Source: Paenibacillus sp. (GTDB lineage: Bacteria > Bacillota > Bacilli > Paenibacillales > Paenibacillaceae). Taken from it: a stretch of DNA of 64,000 nucleotides. Below are positions 1 to 7,905 of this stretch, piece by piece. The number at the start of each line of letters is the position of its first letter. The first letter of the stretch is position 1. Position numbers and translations under genes: made by a program. The notes beneath the pieces were generated by a model. That model saw only the letters and a program-made list of their open reading frames with translations, was not told the DNA's origin and searched no databases. The DNA is taken from the NCBI GenBank assembly GCA_023512345.1, contig JAILZT010000021.1:1-64000 (forward strand), given 5' to 3'.

Positions 1-483
1 TGGACAGCGGCCAGCGGAGCGACAGATGTGAAGATCGAGCAGTCGCCAGTTGGAGCGAACAGCTGGACAACGGCAAGCACGGGCGCGATTGCAGTGAATG
101 CGGCAACCGCAACGGTAACGGGGCTGATCGCGGCAACGAGCTATGACTTCCGGTTGGTGGTCACAGGCGGGGCGAACGCAGGCAGCTCGAATACGGCAAG
201 CGTGACGACTGAAGTAGCGCCAATCACCGACTTTGCGAACACAGCAAAGACGAGCACAAGCGCATCCTTTAGCTGGACAGCGGCCAGCGGAGCGACAGAT
301 GTGAAGATCGAGCAGTCGCCAGTTGGAGCGAACAGCTGGACAACGGCAAGTACGGGTGCGATTGCAGTGAATGCGGCAACCGCAACGGTAACGGGACTGA
401 GCGCGGCAACAAGCTATGACTTCAGGTTGGTGGTCACAGGCGGAGCGAACGCAGGCAGCTCGAATACGGTAAGCGTGACGACT
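1..483 (+). repeat. 273-bp tandem direct repeat encoding FN3 modules
   Basis: The sequence beginning TGGACAGCGGCCAGCGG at base 1 recurs at base 274. The copies (about 1-210 and 274-483) differ at only about ten positions. The period of 273 bp equals 91 codons, so gain or loss of units keeps the frame. More copies probably lie left of the window. Confidence 0.9.
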
Positions 484-2676
484 AATGCAGCGCTGACTTA
501 TACGGTTGCAACGATTACTGATCAAACGACTTCAGCACTTATTCAAGGTTATGCTTCAGGTACACAAGAAACTAAAAGCATCAATATTACGAATACCGGA
601 ACAGGTGATTTGACGAACTTGTCTGTTGAGCTGAGTGGTACGAACGCTGATGATTTTGTGATCTCGCAGCCAGCTTCTCCGCTAAACAGCGGATCGCCAG
701 CGGCAAATTTTACGGTTAAAGTTAAAGACGGTCTGGCAGCAGGAACATACACGGCAACAGTCACGATATCTGCAGATCACATGACAGATCAGATGTTCAC
801 AGTGACGCAGGTGGTAAATCTGCCTGACGCTCCTGCAAACCCGCAAAATCTTGTGGCAAGTGGAGGAGATGAACAGATTGTATTGAACTGGGGCACGGCA
901 ACGGAAGCGACGTATTACAACCTGTATATGTCTACCACATCAGGTGAATTTAGCACTATACCAGATGCGACAGTAACGCAGACCACTTACAATTTTCAAA
1001 ATTTGATAAACGGTACAACCTATTACTTCAAGGTGAAAGCAGGTAACTTGGGAGGCTTGAGCGGGGAGTCCAATTCAGCATCTGCGACTCCCGCAACGGT
1101 TCCGGGAGCTCCAACAAATGTCTCAGCGGTTGCTGGAAACGGTCAAGCGATAATAAGCTTCTCAGCTCCTGCTGACAATGGTGGAAGTGCTATTACGGGC
1201 TACGAAGTGATTGCCTCACCAGGGAACATCCTTATGACCGGAAGTGCAAGTCCGATTATTATTACAGGCTTAACGAATGGAACGAGTTATACCTTCACAG
1301 TGAAGGCGATAAATGGTGAGGGCAGCAGTGCATCTTCTGGTGCATCTAATGCTATTATCCCTATATCGCCAACAGGTGGGAGTACCGATCCAGTACCAGT
1401 ACCTACAACGCCACCTCAGTCTGGAACAGGCGTCGATGTGCTCGTTAACGGTAAAGTGGAAAATGCCGGAACGGCAACAACAAGCAGCCGTAATGATCAG
1501 TCCGTGACAACGATAGCTATTGACCAGAAAAAGCTGGACGACAAGCTCGCGGTTGAAGGTCAAGGTGCGGTCGTGACGATACCTGTTAATGCGAATTCGG
1601 ATATAGTCGTCGGTGAATTGAACGGTCAAATGATTAAAAATATGGAGAATAAACAGGCCGTATTAGAGATCAAGACAGATCGGGCAACGTACATTTTACC
1701 AGCACAGCAAATCAATATTGACTCCATATCTAATCAATTTGGCAGAACAGTGGCCTTGCAGGATATTAAATTACAGATTGAAATCGCAGTGCCGACAGCG
1801 GAGACTTTGAAAAAGGTAGGAGATGCAGCCACAAAAGGATCTTTTACATTGGTGGCACCACCCATTGATTTCACAGTAAAAGCAACAAATGCGGGGACAA
1901 CCGTTGAAGTATCTAAATTTAACGCCTATGTGGAGCGCATCATTGCCCTTCCGGATGGTGTTGATCCTAACAAAATCACTACAGGCGTTGTTGTTGATCC
2001 AGACGGTACGGTTCGCCACGTACCCACCAAGATCGTGGTTATCGATGGCAAATATTACGCGAAGGTGAACAGCTTGACGAATAGTACGTATTCAGTTGTG
2101 TGGCACCCGTTGGAATTCAGTGATGTGTCGAACCACTGGGCAAAAGATGCAGTCAACAATATGGGATCACGAATGGTTATCGAGGGCACAGGAAATAGCA
2201 TGTTCAGTCCTGATCAGGATGTTACCCGTGCGGAATTTGCAGCCATTATTGTTCGTGGATTGGGGCTTAAGCTTGAGAGTGGAACGAGTGTATTCTCGGA
2301 TGTGTTGGCAGCAGACTGGTACAGCAGTGTTATAAATACAGCAAAGATATATCACTTAATCGATGGATTTGAAGATGGAACCTTCCGTCCGAACGATAAG
2401 ATCACTCGTGAACAAGCGATGGCCATTATTGCCAAAGCGATGACGATCACGAATTTGAAAGCAAAGATTTCTGCTCCATCCACAGATGCTGCACTAGAGC
2501 GGTATATAGATATGGCAAAGGTGTCTACTTGGGCAAGAAGCGCTATTGCTGACAGCGTACAGGCTGGCCTTGTCTCTGGGAGAAGCAGTACAGAACTTGC
2601 ACCGAAAGACTACATGACTAGAGCTGAGGTTGCAGCAATTGTGGAAAGGCTTCTTCGAAAGTCTGATCTGATTTAA
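1..2676 (+). CDS. SLH-domain, fibronectin type III surface protein (5' partial)
   Basis: The frame is open from base 1, so the start and signal peptide lie left of the window; 891 residues are visible. Order: two nearly identical fibronectin-III-like modules (about residues 1-165), an Ig-like module (about 165-275), two more FN3 modules (about 280-460), a Pro/Thr linker, a region of the kind often found before SLH domains in Paenibacillus surface proteins (about 485-705), and three SLH repeats at the C terminus beginning FSDVSNHWAKDAV, FSDVLAADWYSSV and YIDMAKVSTWARS. SLH repeats bind pyruvylated secondary cell-wall polymer, so the protein should be displayed on the surface. The FN3 modules suggest spacing, adhesion or a partner enzymatic domain upstream. 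Codon use in the first 480 bases is more GC-rich than later. A terminator follows. Confidence 0.9.
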   Translation, partial: WTAASGATDVKIEQSPVGANSWTTASTGAIAVNAATATVTGLIAATSYDFRLVVTGGANAGSSNTASVTTEVAPITDFANTAKTSTSASFSWTAASGATDVKIEQSPVGANSWTTASTGAIAVNAATATVTGLSAATSYDFRLVVTGGANAGSSNTVSVTTNAALTYTVATITDQTTSALIQGYASGTQETKSINITNTGTGDLTNLSVELSGTNADDFVISQPASPLNSGSPAANFTVKVKDGLAAGTYTATVTISADHMTDQMFTVTQVVNLPDAPANPQNLVASGGDEQIVLNWGTATEATYYNLYMSTTSGEFSTIPDATVTQTTYNFQNLINGTTYYFKVKAGNLGGLSGESNSASATPATVPGAPTNVSAVAGNGQAIISFSAPADNGGSAITGYEVIASPGNILMTGSASPIIITGLTNGTSYTFTVKAINGEGSSASSGASNAIIPISPTGGSTDPVPVPTTPPQSGTGVDVLVNGKVENAGTATTSSRNDQSVTTIAIDQKKLDDKLAVEGQGAVVTIPVNANSDIVVGELNGQMIKNMENKQAVLEIKTDRATYILPAQQINIDSISNQFGRTVALQDIKLQIEIAVPTAETLKKVGDAATKGSFTLVAPPIDFTVKATNAGTTVEVSKFNAYVERIIALPDGVDPNKITTGVVVDPDGTVRHVPTKIVVIDGKYYAKVNSLTNSTYSVVWHPLEFSDVSNHWAKDAVNNMGSRMVIEGTGNSMFSPDQDVTRAEFAAIIVRGLGLKLESGTSVFSDVLAADWYSSVINTAKIYHLIDGFEDGTFRPNDKITREQAMAIIAKAMTITNLKAKISAPSTDAALERYIDMAKVSTWARSAIADSVQAGLVSGRSSTELAPKDYMTRAEVAAIVERLLRKSDLI

Positions 2677-2694
2677 TAGAATTCATAGGTGGAG

Positions 2695-2745
2695 GGTTAT
2701 CTTGTTCATGCTCTTAATAGAGATGAGCGGGATGACCTTTTTTTT
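2695..2745 (+). terminator. Rho-independent terminator of the SLH protein gene
   Basis: GGTTATC (2695-2701) pairs with GATGACC (2731-2737), with an inner stem CTCT/AGAG, followed by eight T. Confidence 0.75.
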
Positions 2746-2816
2746 AGTGAAATATTGTAATGCATACATCTATCTTTAATGATATTCTCAAATGAAAAAG
2801 CAGGGGAGAAGTTCAA

Positions 2817-3626
2817 ATGAAAGAAAAAGAAATTATTGATCATACGACTATGCCCATTACTGTGAAACGTATGGTCCTTGATATACATAAACTTGGGGTT
2901 CAAGAGGGGGATTGTATTATTGTACATTCCTCTCTGTCCAAGCTGGGTTGGGTTTGCGGAGGTCCACAAGCGGTTGTGCAAGCTTTGCTGGAAGCGGTTG
3001 GCGTTGAGGGAACACTCATCATGCCTGCGCAAAGCGGGGATTGGAGTGATCCTGCTGAATGGGAGCATCCGCCTGTTCCCCAAGATTGGATTGAGATCAT
3101 ATACCGTGAAATGCCGGCGTACGATCCGTACAAGACACCGACAAGAGGAATGGGGAGAATTGCTGAAGTTTTTAGAACATTCCCGCAAACCGTTAGATCC
3201 CAGCATCCCCAGGTATCCTTTTGCGCCAATGGGAAGCAGGCAAGTTCTATCGTCTCTAATCATGAATTAACCCCTCAGTTTGGAATGGCTTCGCCATTAG
3301 GCAAGTTGTACAATCTCAATGCGAAAGTACATCTATTGGGGGTGGAATACGACTCATGCACCAGCTTTCACCTTGCCGAAGCCCGAATAGAGCGTATGCC
3401 CGAAAAAAGAATGGGGGCTGCTATATTTGAGGATGGGGAGAGAGTGTGGAAATGGTTTACGGACTGTAGGTATGATTCTGATGATTTTGCTGCGATCGGA
3501 GAGTCATTTGAGGAGCATTACAGTGTCCAAAAAGGAAGTGTTGGGAGCGCTGAATGCAGGCTTTTCGATATGAGAGAAGCTGTAGATTTTGCAGAACAAT
3601 GGCTACCCAAAAATCGGCTGTTTTAA
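2817..3626 (+). CDS. AAC(3)-family aminoglycoside N-acetyltransferase-like protein
   Basis: 269 residues, the usual length of the Antibiotic_NAT (AAC(3)/YokD) family, which transfers acetyl from acetyl-CoA to the 3-amino group of 2-deoxystreptamine aminoglycosides. Family-like segments seen: VHSSLSKLGWVCGGP near residue 38, GTLIMPAQSGDWSDP near 64, a PTRGMGRIAEVFR segment near 104, and HLLGVEYDSCTSFHLAE near 175. Start ATG 2817 follows AGGGGAG at normal spacing. It stands alone between a terminator and a long spacer. Chromosomal members in Bacillales often have unknown natural substrates, so a resistance phenotype is not implied. Confidence 0.85.
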   Translation: MKEKEIIDHTTMPITVKRMVLDIHKLGVQEGDCIIVHSSLSKLGWVCGGPQAVVQALLEAVGVEGTLIMPAQSGDWSDPAEWEHPPVPQDWIEIIYREMPAYDPYKTPTRGMGRIAEVFRTFPQTVRSQHPQVSFCANGKQASSIVSNHELTPQFGMASPLGKLYNLNAKVHLLGVEYDSCTSFHLAEARIERMPEKRMGAAIFEDGERVWKWFTDCRYDSDDFAAIGESFEEHYSVQKGSVGSAECRLFDMREAVDFAEQWLPKNRLF

Positions 3627-4117
3627 TATACGGAACATATTTGGATTTGTAATAATTGAAGGGTGCGGATTTCCGACTATTTAAACTTCACACCTCTTTC
3701 TTGCGGACTGTACAGCCACTATTTAAGTCTCAGAGGGTCATACGAATCCTATGCGGACCCAGGAGACGCTAATCAATCAAAAACAGCCTCGCTTGGGAGG
3801 AAAACTGTCCAATAGAGTCTCTGGAGTCCGTATAAATTCCTAATCGTCCGGTTTTGCTCAAATAAGGTCTTCTCTGTCCGTATAGAAAGGTGTTCTTTCA
3901 CAACGCTCAGCCTTGATCCAAGTAGAAGATGCTAATTGGGACATAGGAAATGAAATCAGTGAAGCAAGCACCAAGCTTGGTTGGGGCAAAAGAGTAAGTA
4001 GACATATAAGGGGCAAGTTTAAGCTGAAACTAGGCTTTGAGCTTGGCTTTTCATCATTCACATCCATTTGAGTTACTAAGTCTTGAAGGGTATACTTTAT
4101 CAGAAATATACGTGTAG
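3627..4117. other. Long intergenic spacer with dispersed repeat and possible gene remnant
   Basis: Roughly 500 bases without a convincing intact gene. The left half carries several GCGGA/TCCG-type elements, including a 40-bp repeat at 3702-3741. The right half has a plus-strand stretch, about 3886-4073, open for about 60 codons and reading ...NWDIGNEISEASTKLGWG... up to a TGA. It has no start codon with a ribosome site and may be the tail of a decayed gene. Confidence 0.5.
3664..3741 (+). repeat. Dispersed intergenic repeat, copy 1 (plus a degenerate copy)
   Basis: Positions 3702-3741 (TGCGGACTGTACAGCC ... GGGTCAT) match 16638-16677 at 38 of 40 bases. A shorter degenerate version, GCGGATTTCCGACTATTTAA, begins at 3665. 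Further TCCGTATA and GCGGAC elements follow to about 3890. Both copies lie between genes. Confidence 0.75.
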
Positions 4118-4150
4118 TATGATATGCGTTCAGATATGGAGGCTAAGACA

Positions 4151-4495
4151 TTGCAGCTAATCAATCCAGCGGAAATTCAAGATAGAATCGACCAACTTAA
4201 GGATCAGGATTTGTACATCCACCTTGAGATGACAACGGGAGCCTATGCTTCACACTTAGACAGCTCTAAGCATCCAGCTGCCACATTTATTACTAATGCG
4301 ATTGTTCGCTACTCCCATGGGTCCATTTCAGGGAACGGACCTTTTCGGGTCGGCCTAAAAATGCCGCAGGGCTGGATATACTCCGAAGGGCTGACTCACT
4401 TTGAAGAGAGTGAGACCCACCGATTGATCATGGCAGGGCATGACAGTCAGGGCAAGCTGATCGTAGCCTTACAATTAAGCCGGGAACCCTTTTAG
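4151..4495 (+). CDS. yojF: YojF family (DUF1806) protein
   Basis: About 114 residues matching the YojF family, whose gene precedes bshB2 in Bacillus subtilis. Family-like segments include YIHLEMTTGAYASH, FITNAIVRYSHGSISG and GLKMPQGWIYSEGLTHFE. The reading frame is open from ATG 4124, but that codon has no ribosome site. TGGAGG at 4137-4142 sits eight bases before TTG 4151, giving MQLINPAEIQ..., which agrees with the short N terminus of family members. It is translationally coupled to bshB2: its TAG ends within the first possible GTG of that gene. The biochemical role is not established; context suggests a link to bacillithiol metabolism. Confidence 0.8.
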   Translation: MQLINPAEIQDRIDQLKDQDLYIHLEMTTGAYASHLDSSKHPAATFITNAIVRYSHGSISGNGPFRVGLKMPQGWIYSEGLTHFEESETHRLIMAGHDSQGKLIVALQLSREPF

Positions 4496-4518
4496 TGAAA
4501 GAGGAGATGAGAAGTTCA

Positions 4519-5202
4519 GTGGACAAACCTAAACATATTCTAGTTGTACTGCCGCATCCAGATGATGAGGCATTTGGTGCATCAGGAACACTAGCTATGC
4601 ATGTGCAGAGTGGAACACAAGTCACCTATGCCTGCCTTACATTAGGTGAAATGGGCCGCAATATGGGCATCCCGCCTTTTGCCAACCGGGTAACCCTTCC
4701 AGAAATACGCAAGAAGGAGCTGGAGGATTCCTGCCGAGCTATCGGCATACAGGATTTAAGAATGTTAGGCTTTCACGATAAGATGTTAGAATTCGAGGAA
4801 CAAGAATTACTGGATGAACAAATAGACGCTCTTCTGCAAGAGCTTCACCCCTCGCTGATTATTACCTTTTATCCAGGTTACAGTGTTCATCCGGATCATG
4901 ATGCCTGCGGAGCTGCTGTTATCCGAACGGTTGGAAAGCTTGCTAAGGAAGAAAGGTCCCCTGTTCACTGTATAGCCTTCGCTAAGAATCTTGAGCAGGA
5001 TATCGGGCAGCCGGATGTAATAAATGATGTCAGCCATTTTTTGAAGCAAAAAATGTCCTCTATAGAAGCGCATCAATCTCAATTTCAAGCCGCTGAGTTA
5101 TTAGGCAGTATAGAGTTACAACCTGAAGAAATCCAAGAGCGTTTTGGGACAGAACATTTCTGGACCTATCCATTTGAGGGGAGAAACAATCGTGGAAGAT
5201 AA
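4519..5202 (+). CDS. bshB2: Bacillithiol biosynthesis deacetylase BshB2
   Basis: LmbE/PIG-L-type zinc-dependent deacetylase. In bacillithiol synthesis this family removes acetyl from GlcNAc-malate to give GlcN-malate. The metal-binding motif HPDDEAFG is near the N terminus, with GEMGRNMGIP and the downstream SVHPDHDA motif carrying the third histidine. Start choice: GTG 4495 overlaps the yojF stop but lacks a clear ribosome site, and ATG 4507 lies on top of GAGGAG. GTG 4519, about 11 bases after AGGAGA, gives MDKPKHILVVLPHPDDE, matching family N termini. Total about 227 residues. The yojF-bshB2 pairing supports the assignment. The end overlaps the next gene by 11 bases. Confidence 0.9.
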   Translation: MDKPKHILVVLPHPDDEAFGASGTLAMHVQSGTQVTYACLTLGEMGRNMGIPPFANRVTLPEIRKKELEDSCRAIGIQDLRMLGFHDKMLEFEEQELLDEQIDALLQELHPSLIITFYPGYSVHPDHDACGAAVIRTVGKLAKEERSPVHCIAFAKNLEQDIGQPDVINDVSHFLKQKMSSIEAHQSQFQAAELLGSIELQPEEIQERFGTEHFWTYPFEGRNNRGR

Positions 5203-5575
5203 AAATAAATTTAGCTCAATTGACGAGTACATTGTACAATTTCCTCTTGAAGTTCAGGAGATTTTACAAACGTTAAGGAAAGTGATAAAAGAGTCTGCAC
5301 CGGATGCAAAAGAAAAAATAAGCTATCAAATGCCTACTTTTGAGTTGCATGGAAATTTGGTGCATTTTGCTGCCTTTAAGAATCATATTGGATTTTATCC
5401 AGCCCCTTCAGGAATAGAGGCATTTGCACGGGAGTTATCAGGCTATAAAGGAGCAAAGGGATCCGTGCAATTTCCTCTAGACAAGCCTATGCCCTATGAA
5501 TTAATAAGGGAGATCGTTACATTTAGAGTGGCAGAGAATATGAAGAAGGCAGAAGGCAAGTCGAAAAAGAAGTAA
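5192..5575 (+). CDS. DUF1801 / YdhG-type iron-chaperone-like protein
   Basis: 127 residues from GTG 5192, which follows GAGGGGAGA by about eight bases. An upstream in-frame ATG at 5144 would lie deep inside bshB2 and lacks a ribosome site. The DUF1801 fold is recognisable from IDEYIVQFPLEVQEILQTLR, APDAKEKISYQMPTF and HIGFYPAPSGIEAF. Family members are small proteins with frataxin-like folds, some described as intracellular iron chaperones; the function here is not proven. The gene ends the yojF-bshB2 cluster and is followed by a terminator. A lysine-rich tail (GKSKKK) is visible. Confidence 0.8.
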   Translation: MEDKNKFSSIDEYIVQFPLEVQEILQTLRKVIKESAPDAKEKISYQMPTFELHGNLVHFAAFKNHIGFYPAPSGIEAFARELSGYKGAKGSVQFPLDKPMPYELIREIVTFRVAENMKKAEGKSKKK

Positions 5576-5580
5576 AGTTT

Positions 5581-6690
5581 TTAAGCCTCATCCGCCGGGG
5601 ATGAGGCTTTTCTTTGTCTCCATTTTCCAACAATGAGCAAGAGCAAGGGCAGACCTAGCATATTAACGGGCATCGCTACAGGCACCCAATAATTATTCAA
5701 ATAATTCCCAGTAGCCTCTGTAACATCTTTGGGAATTAACGCAAAGACAAAAATAACCGGGATAATGAACCAGATCATGTTTCTCCAGTTGCGGACATTC
5801 AATAATTGGGCAGTCCCATAGCTCAATAAGAAGAGAAGTACAGACAATTTGACGAACACGCTAGCGATCCATATCATGACCGGAATGGCGTCGAAATTTT
5901 CGATAAAACCGAACAACGATATTTTTTTGGTCATTTCGAAAAAAGGGTACCACATCTTAGGGGAAAGATTGACCCCTAACGTGAGTATGACCATCATCGT
6001 TGTCATCAGAACAAAGAAAATCGCGGTTAAGATCGCTCCGTACACGTAAGGAGCTCCCTTACGAGGCTTAGTCATAAACGACGCAAACATGAGATATTCG
6101 ACGGAATGACCGAGGTAAGAGGCCGGAGCCAAGGATCCGTTAAGTATTCCCGATATTCCGGTATCCGCATAGATCGGGAGGATATTTTTCCAATTCATCA
6201 TATTAATACTCGCGATAAGGACTAGACTGACCATGATCAGAATGATCGGTCCCAATAACTCACCGCAGCGTGCGATGCCATCGATTCCTCCCGAATAGGT
6301 CGCATAGACAATCACGAAGATCATTAGGAGCATAGTCGCTTCTTTGGGCGTCCTTTGAAGCAGCATGACTTGGACTAAATCAGAGAATTGGCGGAGTACA
6401 ATCGGGGTGATCGTATACCATTGAACCAAATAGATTACGACTACGGCTTTGCCGATCCACGTTCCGAGAATCGTCTGACTGTATTCGAAAAAAGTCTGTC
6501 CGGGGTAAAGATGCGCGGCTTTTGTTGCGAGTAACGCAATCAGCAAGTCGATGCATCCGGCCACGATAACGGAAATCCAAGCGTCTTGTTTAGCTTGTAG
6601 GCTTGGTGTGACCGTCATGACCAACGTCATACCGAGATCCATGATTAAAATGATCCAGAAAACCTGTAAACCCGTCAATTTAATCTTCAT
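5581..6690 (-). CDS. GerB-type spore germination permease (GerAB/ArcD/ProY family)
   Basis: 369 residues from ATG at 6690, with GAAGAGG eight bases upstream (an in-frame TTG three codons earlier is less likely). About ten hydrophobic segments, as in the APC-superfamily B subunits of GerA-type receptors, which bind the germinant in the spore inner membrane. It begins LTGLQVFWIILIMDLGMTLV, as family members commonly do. It is the last gene of an A-C-B operon, the order seen in the B. subtilis gerK operon. No germinant specificity can be read from the sequence. Expression would be expected in the forespore, but I could not find a convincing SigG promoter. Confidence 0.9.
   Translation of the reverse strand: MKIKLTGLQVFWIILIMDLGMTLVMTVTPSLQAKQDAWISVIVAGCIDLLIALLATKAAHLYPGQTFFEYSQTILGTWIGKAVVVIYLVQWYTITPIVLRQFSDLVQVMLLQRTPKEATMLLMIFVIVYATYSGGIDGIARCGELLGPIILIMVSLVLIASINMMNWKNILPIYADTGISGILNGSLAPASYLGHSVEYLMFASFMTKPRKGAPYVYGAILTAIFFVLMTTMMVILTLGVNLSPKMWYPFFEMTKKISLFGFIENFDAIPVMIWIASVFVKLSVLLFLLSYGTAQLLNVRNWRNMIWFIIPVIFVFALIPKDVTEATGNYLNNYWVPVAMPVNMLGLPLLLLIVGKWRQRKASSPADEA
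5583..5616 (+). terminator. Terminator after the DUF1801 gene
   Basis: AAGCCTCATCC pairs with GGATGAGGCTT, then TTCTTT. The stem overlaps the last codons of the convergent gerB-type gene. Confidence 0.75.
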
Positions 6691-6726
6691 GGTAAGCAAC
6701 CTCTTCTAAATTGATAGTCAGTCTGT

Positions 6727-7896
6727 TTACTTCTTATGGGCGGGAGCTTGCGTTTTACCAGTTCTTTTAATCTTGAAGTCAACATCAACAGTCACAGGAA
6801 CATCGGGAAAAGTGTCCATCCAGTTCTTTTTAAGTTTTTTCCAAGCATAAGGATGTTCGATGTGAATTTCCTCTCCGATACCCAGAACATCCGACTTCAT
6901 ATTTTTCTGCAATTGTTCTAACAATCCCTCGACCTTGGTTTGAATTTCCTCTGACAGTAGTCTTTCTAAGCGTTTCATGTTATCAATTTTGCTCAGGTCT
7001 AGCTTTGAATCATTATCAAGGGCTCGAACCCCAGCGTGGAATGTAATGGATACTTGAGGAGTTTCATACTTCACGAAAGTCTTTACCTTCACGCCGCTAT
7101 GCAGCATTTCAACACCTATTGTTCCCTTGTACTGCTCATCTTCCGGTTCTATTTGTACAGTAAATCTCATATGCTGGGTTTTCCCTATCCACCAACGCAA
7201 CAGATTCAAATCATCAGGCGCCAGAAACCCTGCCAATTTGTTTCCTCGGTAAACCGCCGCACGATCGATCAAGAACGTTTCAATGTCGGTGCCTTTATTA
7301 ATAACCCTAATGGCTGCTGTAACCGGCGATTTCCCTTCCGAGGACAGGGCATTTAGAAATTCGTCGATTTTGACGGGAAAGTTTAGGTTGTTGGCTTGGA
7401 TTTTGTTGATCCCGATGCTCGGGATAAGCTCTAGCTGATAGGGGGTGTTCAAAATTTCTTTGGCTGTGGATTCATAGGCAGTCACTACGTAACTGTTGTA
7501 GCGGCTCTCAGGTAACCGGGTGAAAGTATCCAGAACCTGATTAAGGCCCTTCCGGGCATATTTTTCACCGATCACGATAACCCCTCTATGTCCAAAATCG
7601 ATGGTTCGAGACAATTGTTGTTGTAATTGCCCCAAGGCTTCCGAGGAGTTATTGCCTTTGGCAGAAATGACGATGACTGATTTCTTACCTCCCCCTCCGG
7701 TTTGCACGGCACTGGGAATTCCTGTTGGAAGAGCGATCTGCAAGGTGAGCTCCAGCTTTCCGTCATCCATGAGGTCGAGTCCACTTGCTATGATCAGAGC
7801 AAGATCGTCCATTTCAACGCGATCCCAGCATCCTGTCGTTAATACTAGAAAGACGAGAAATACCAAGCACCTGCATATCAATAAGATTCTTGCCAT
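6727..7896 (-). CDS. Ger(x)C family spore germination lipoprotein
   Basis: 389 residues. The signal sequence is followed by the lipobox LTTGC (cysteine near residue 23), so diacylglyceryl attachment and location on the outer face of the spore inner membrane are expected. The GerC start CWDRVEMDDLALI is typical. The N-terminal domain contains GVIVIGEKYARKGL and the C-terminal domain runs to PVTVDVDFKIKRTG. The gene starts nine bases after the A-subunit stop and ends 36 bases before the B-subunit start, so the three genes form one operon. C subunits are needed for function of GerA-type receptors. Confidence 0.92.
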   Translation of the reverse strand: MARILLICRCLVFLVFLVLTTGCWDRVEMDDLALIIASGLDLMDDGKLELTLQIALPTGIPSAVQTGGGGKKSVIVISAKGNNSSEALGQLQQQLSRTIDFGHRGVIVIGEKYARKGLNQVLDTFTRLPESRYNSYVVTAYESTAKEILNTPYQLELIPSIGINKIQANNLNFPVKIDEFLNALSSEGKSPVTAAIRVINKGTDIETFLIDRAAVYRGNKLAGFLAPDDLNLLRWWIGKTQHMRFTVQIEPEDEQYKGTIGVEMLHSGVKVKTFVKYETPQVSITFHAGVRALDNDSKLDLSKIDNMKRLERLLSEEIQTKVEGLLEQLQKNMKSDVLGIGEEIHIEHPYAWKKLKKNWMDTFPDVPVTVDVDFKIKRTGKTQAPAHKK

Positions 7897-7905
7897 GTTC
7901 TTCTC

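Noticed and set aside
1270-1629. 119-codon minus-strand frame inside the SLH protein gene
   Set aside because: Shadow of a strongly coding plus-strand frame; composition follows the antisense codons.
3858-4067. 69-codon minus-strand frame in the spacer before yojF
   Set aside because: No ribosome site, no recognisable family, and the plus-strand frame in the same place looks more protein-like.
2817-5575. Antibiotic-resistance island
   Set aside because: The AAC(3)-type gene is flanked by housekeeping genes and no mobile element is seen.
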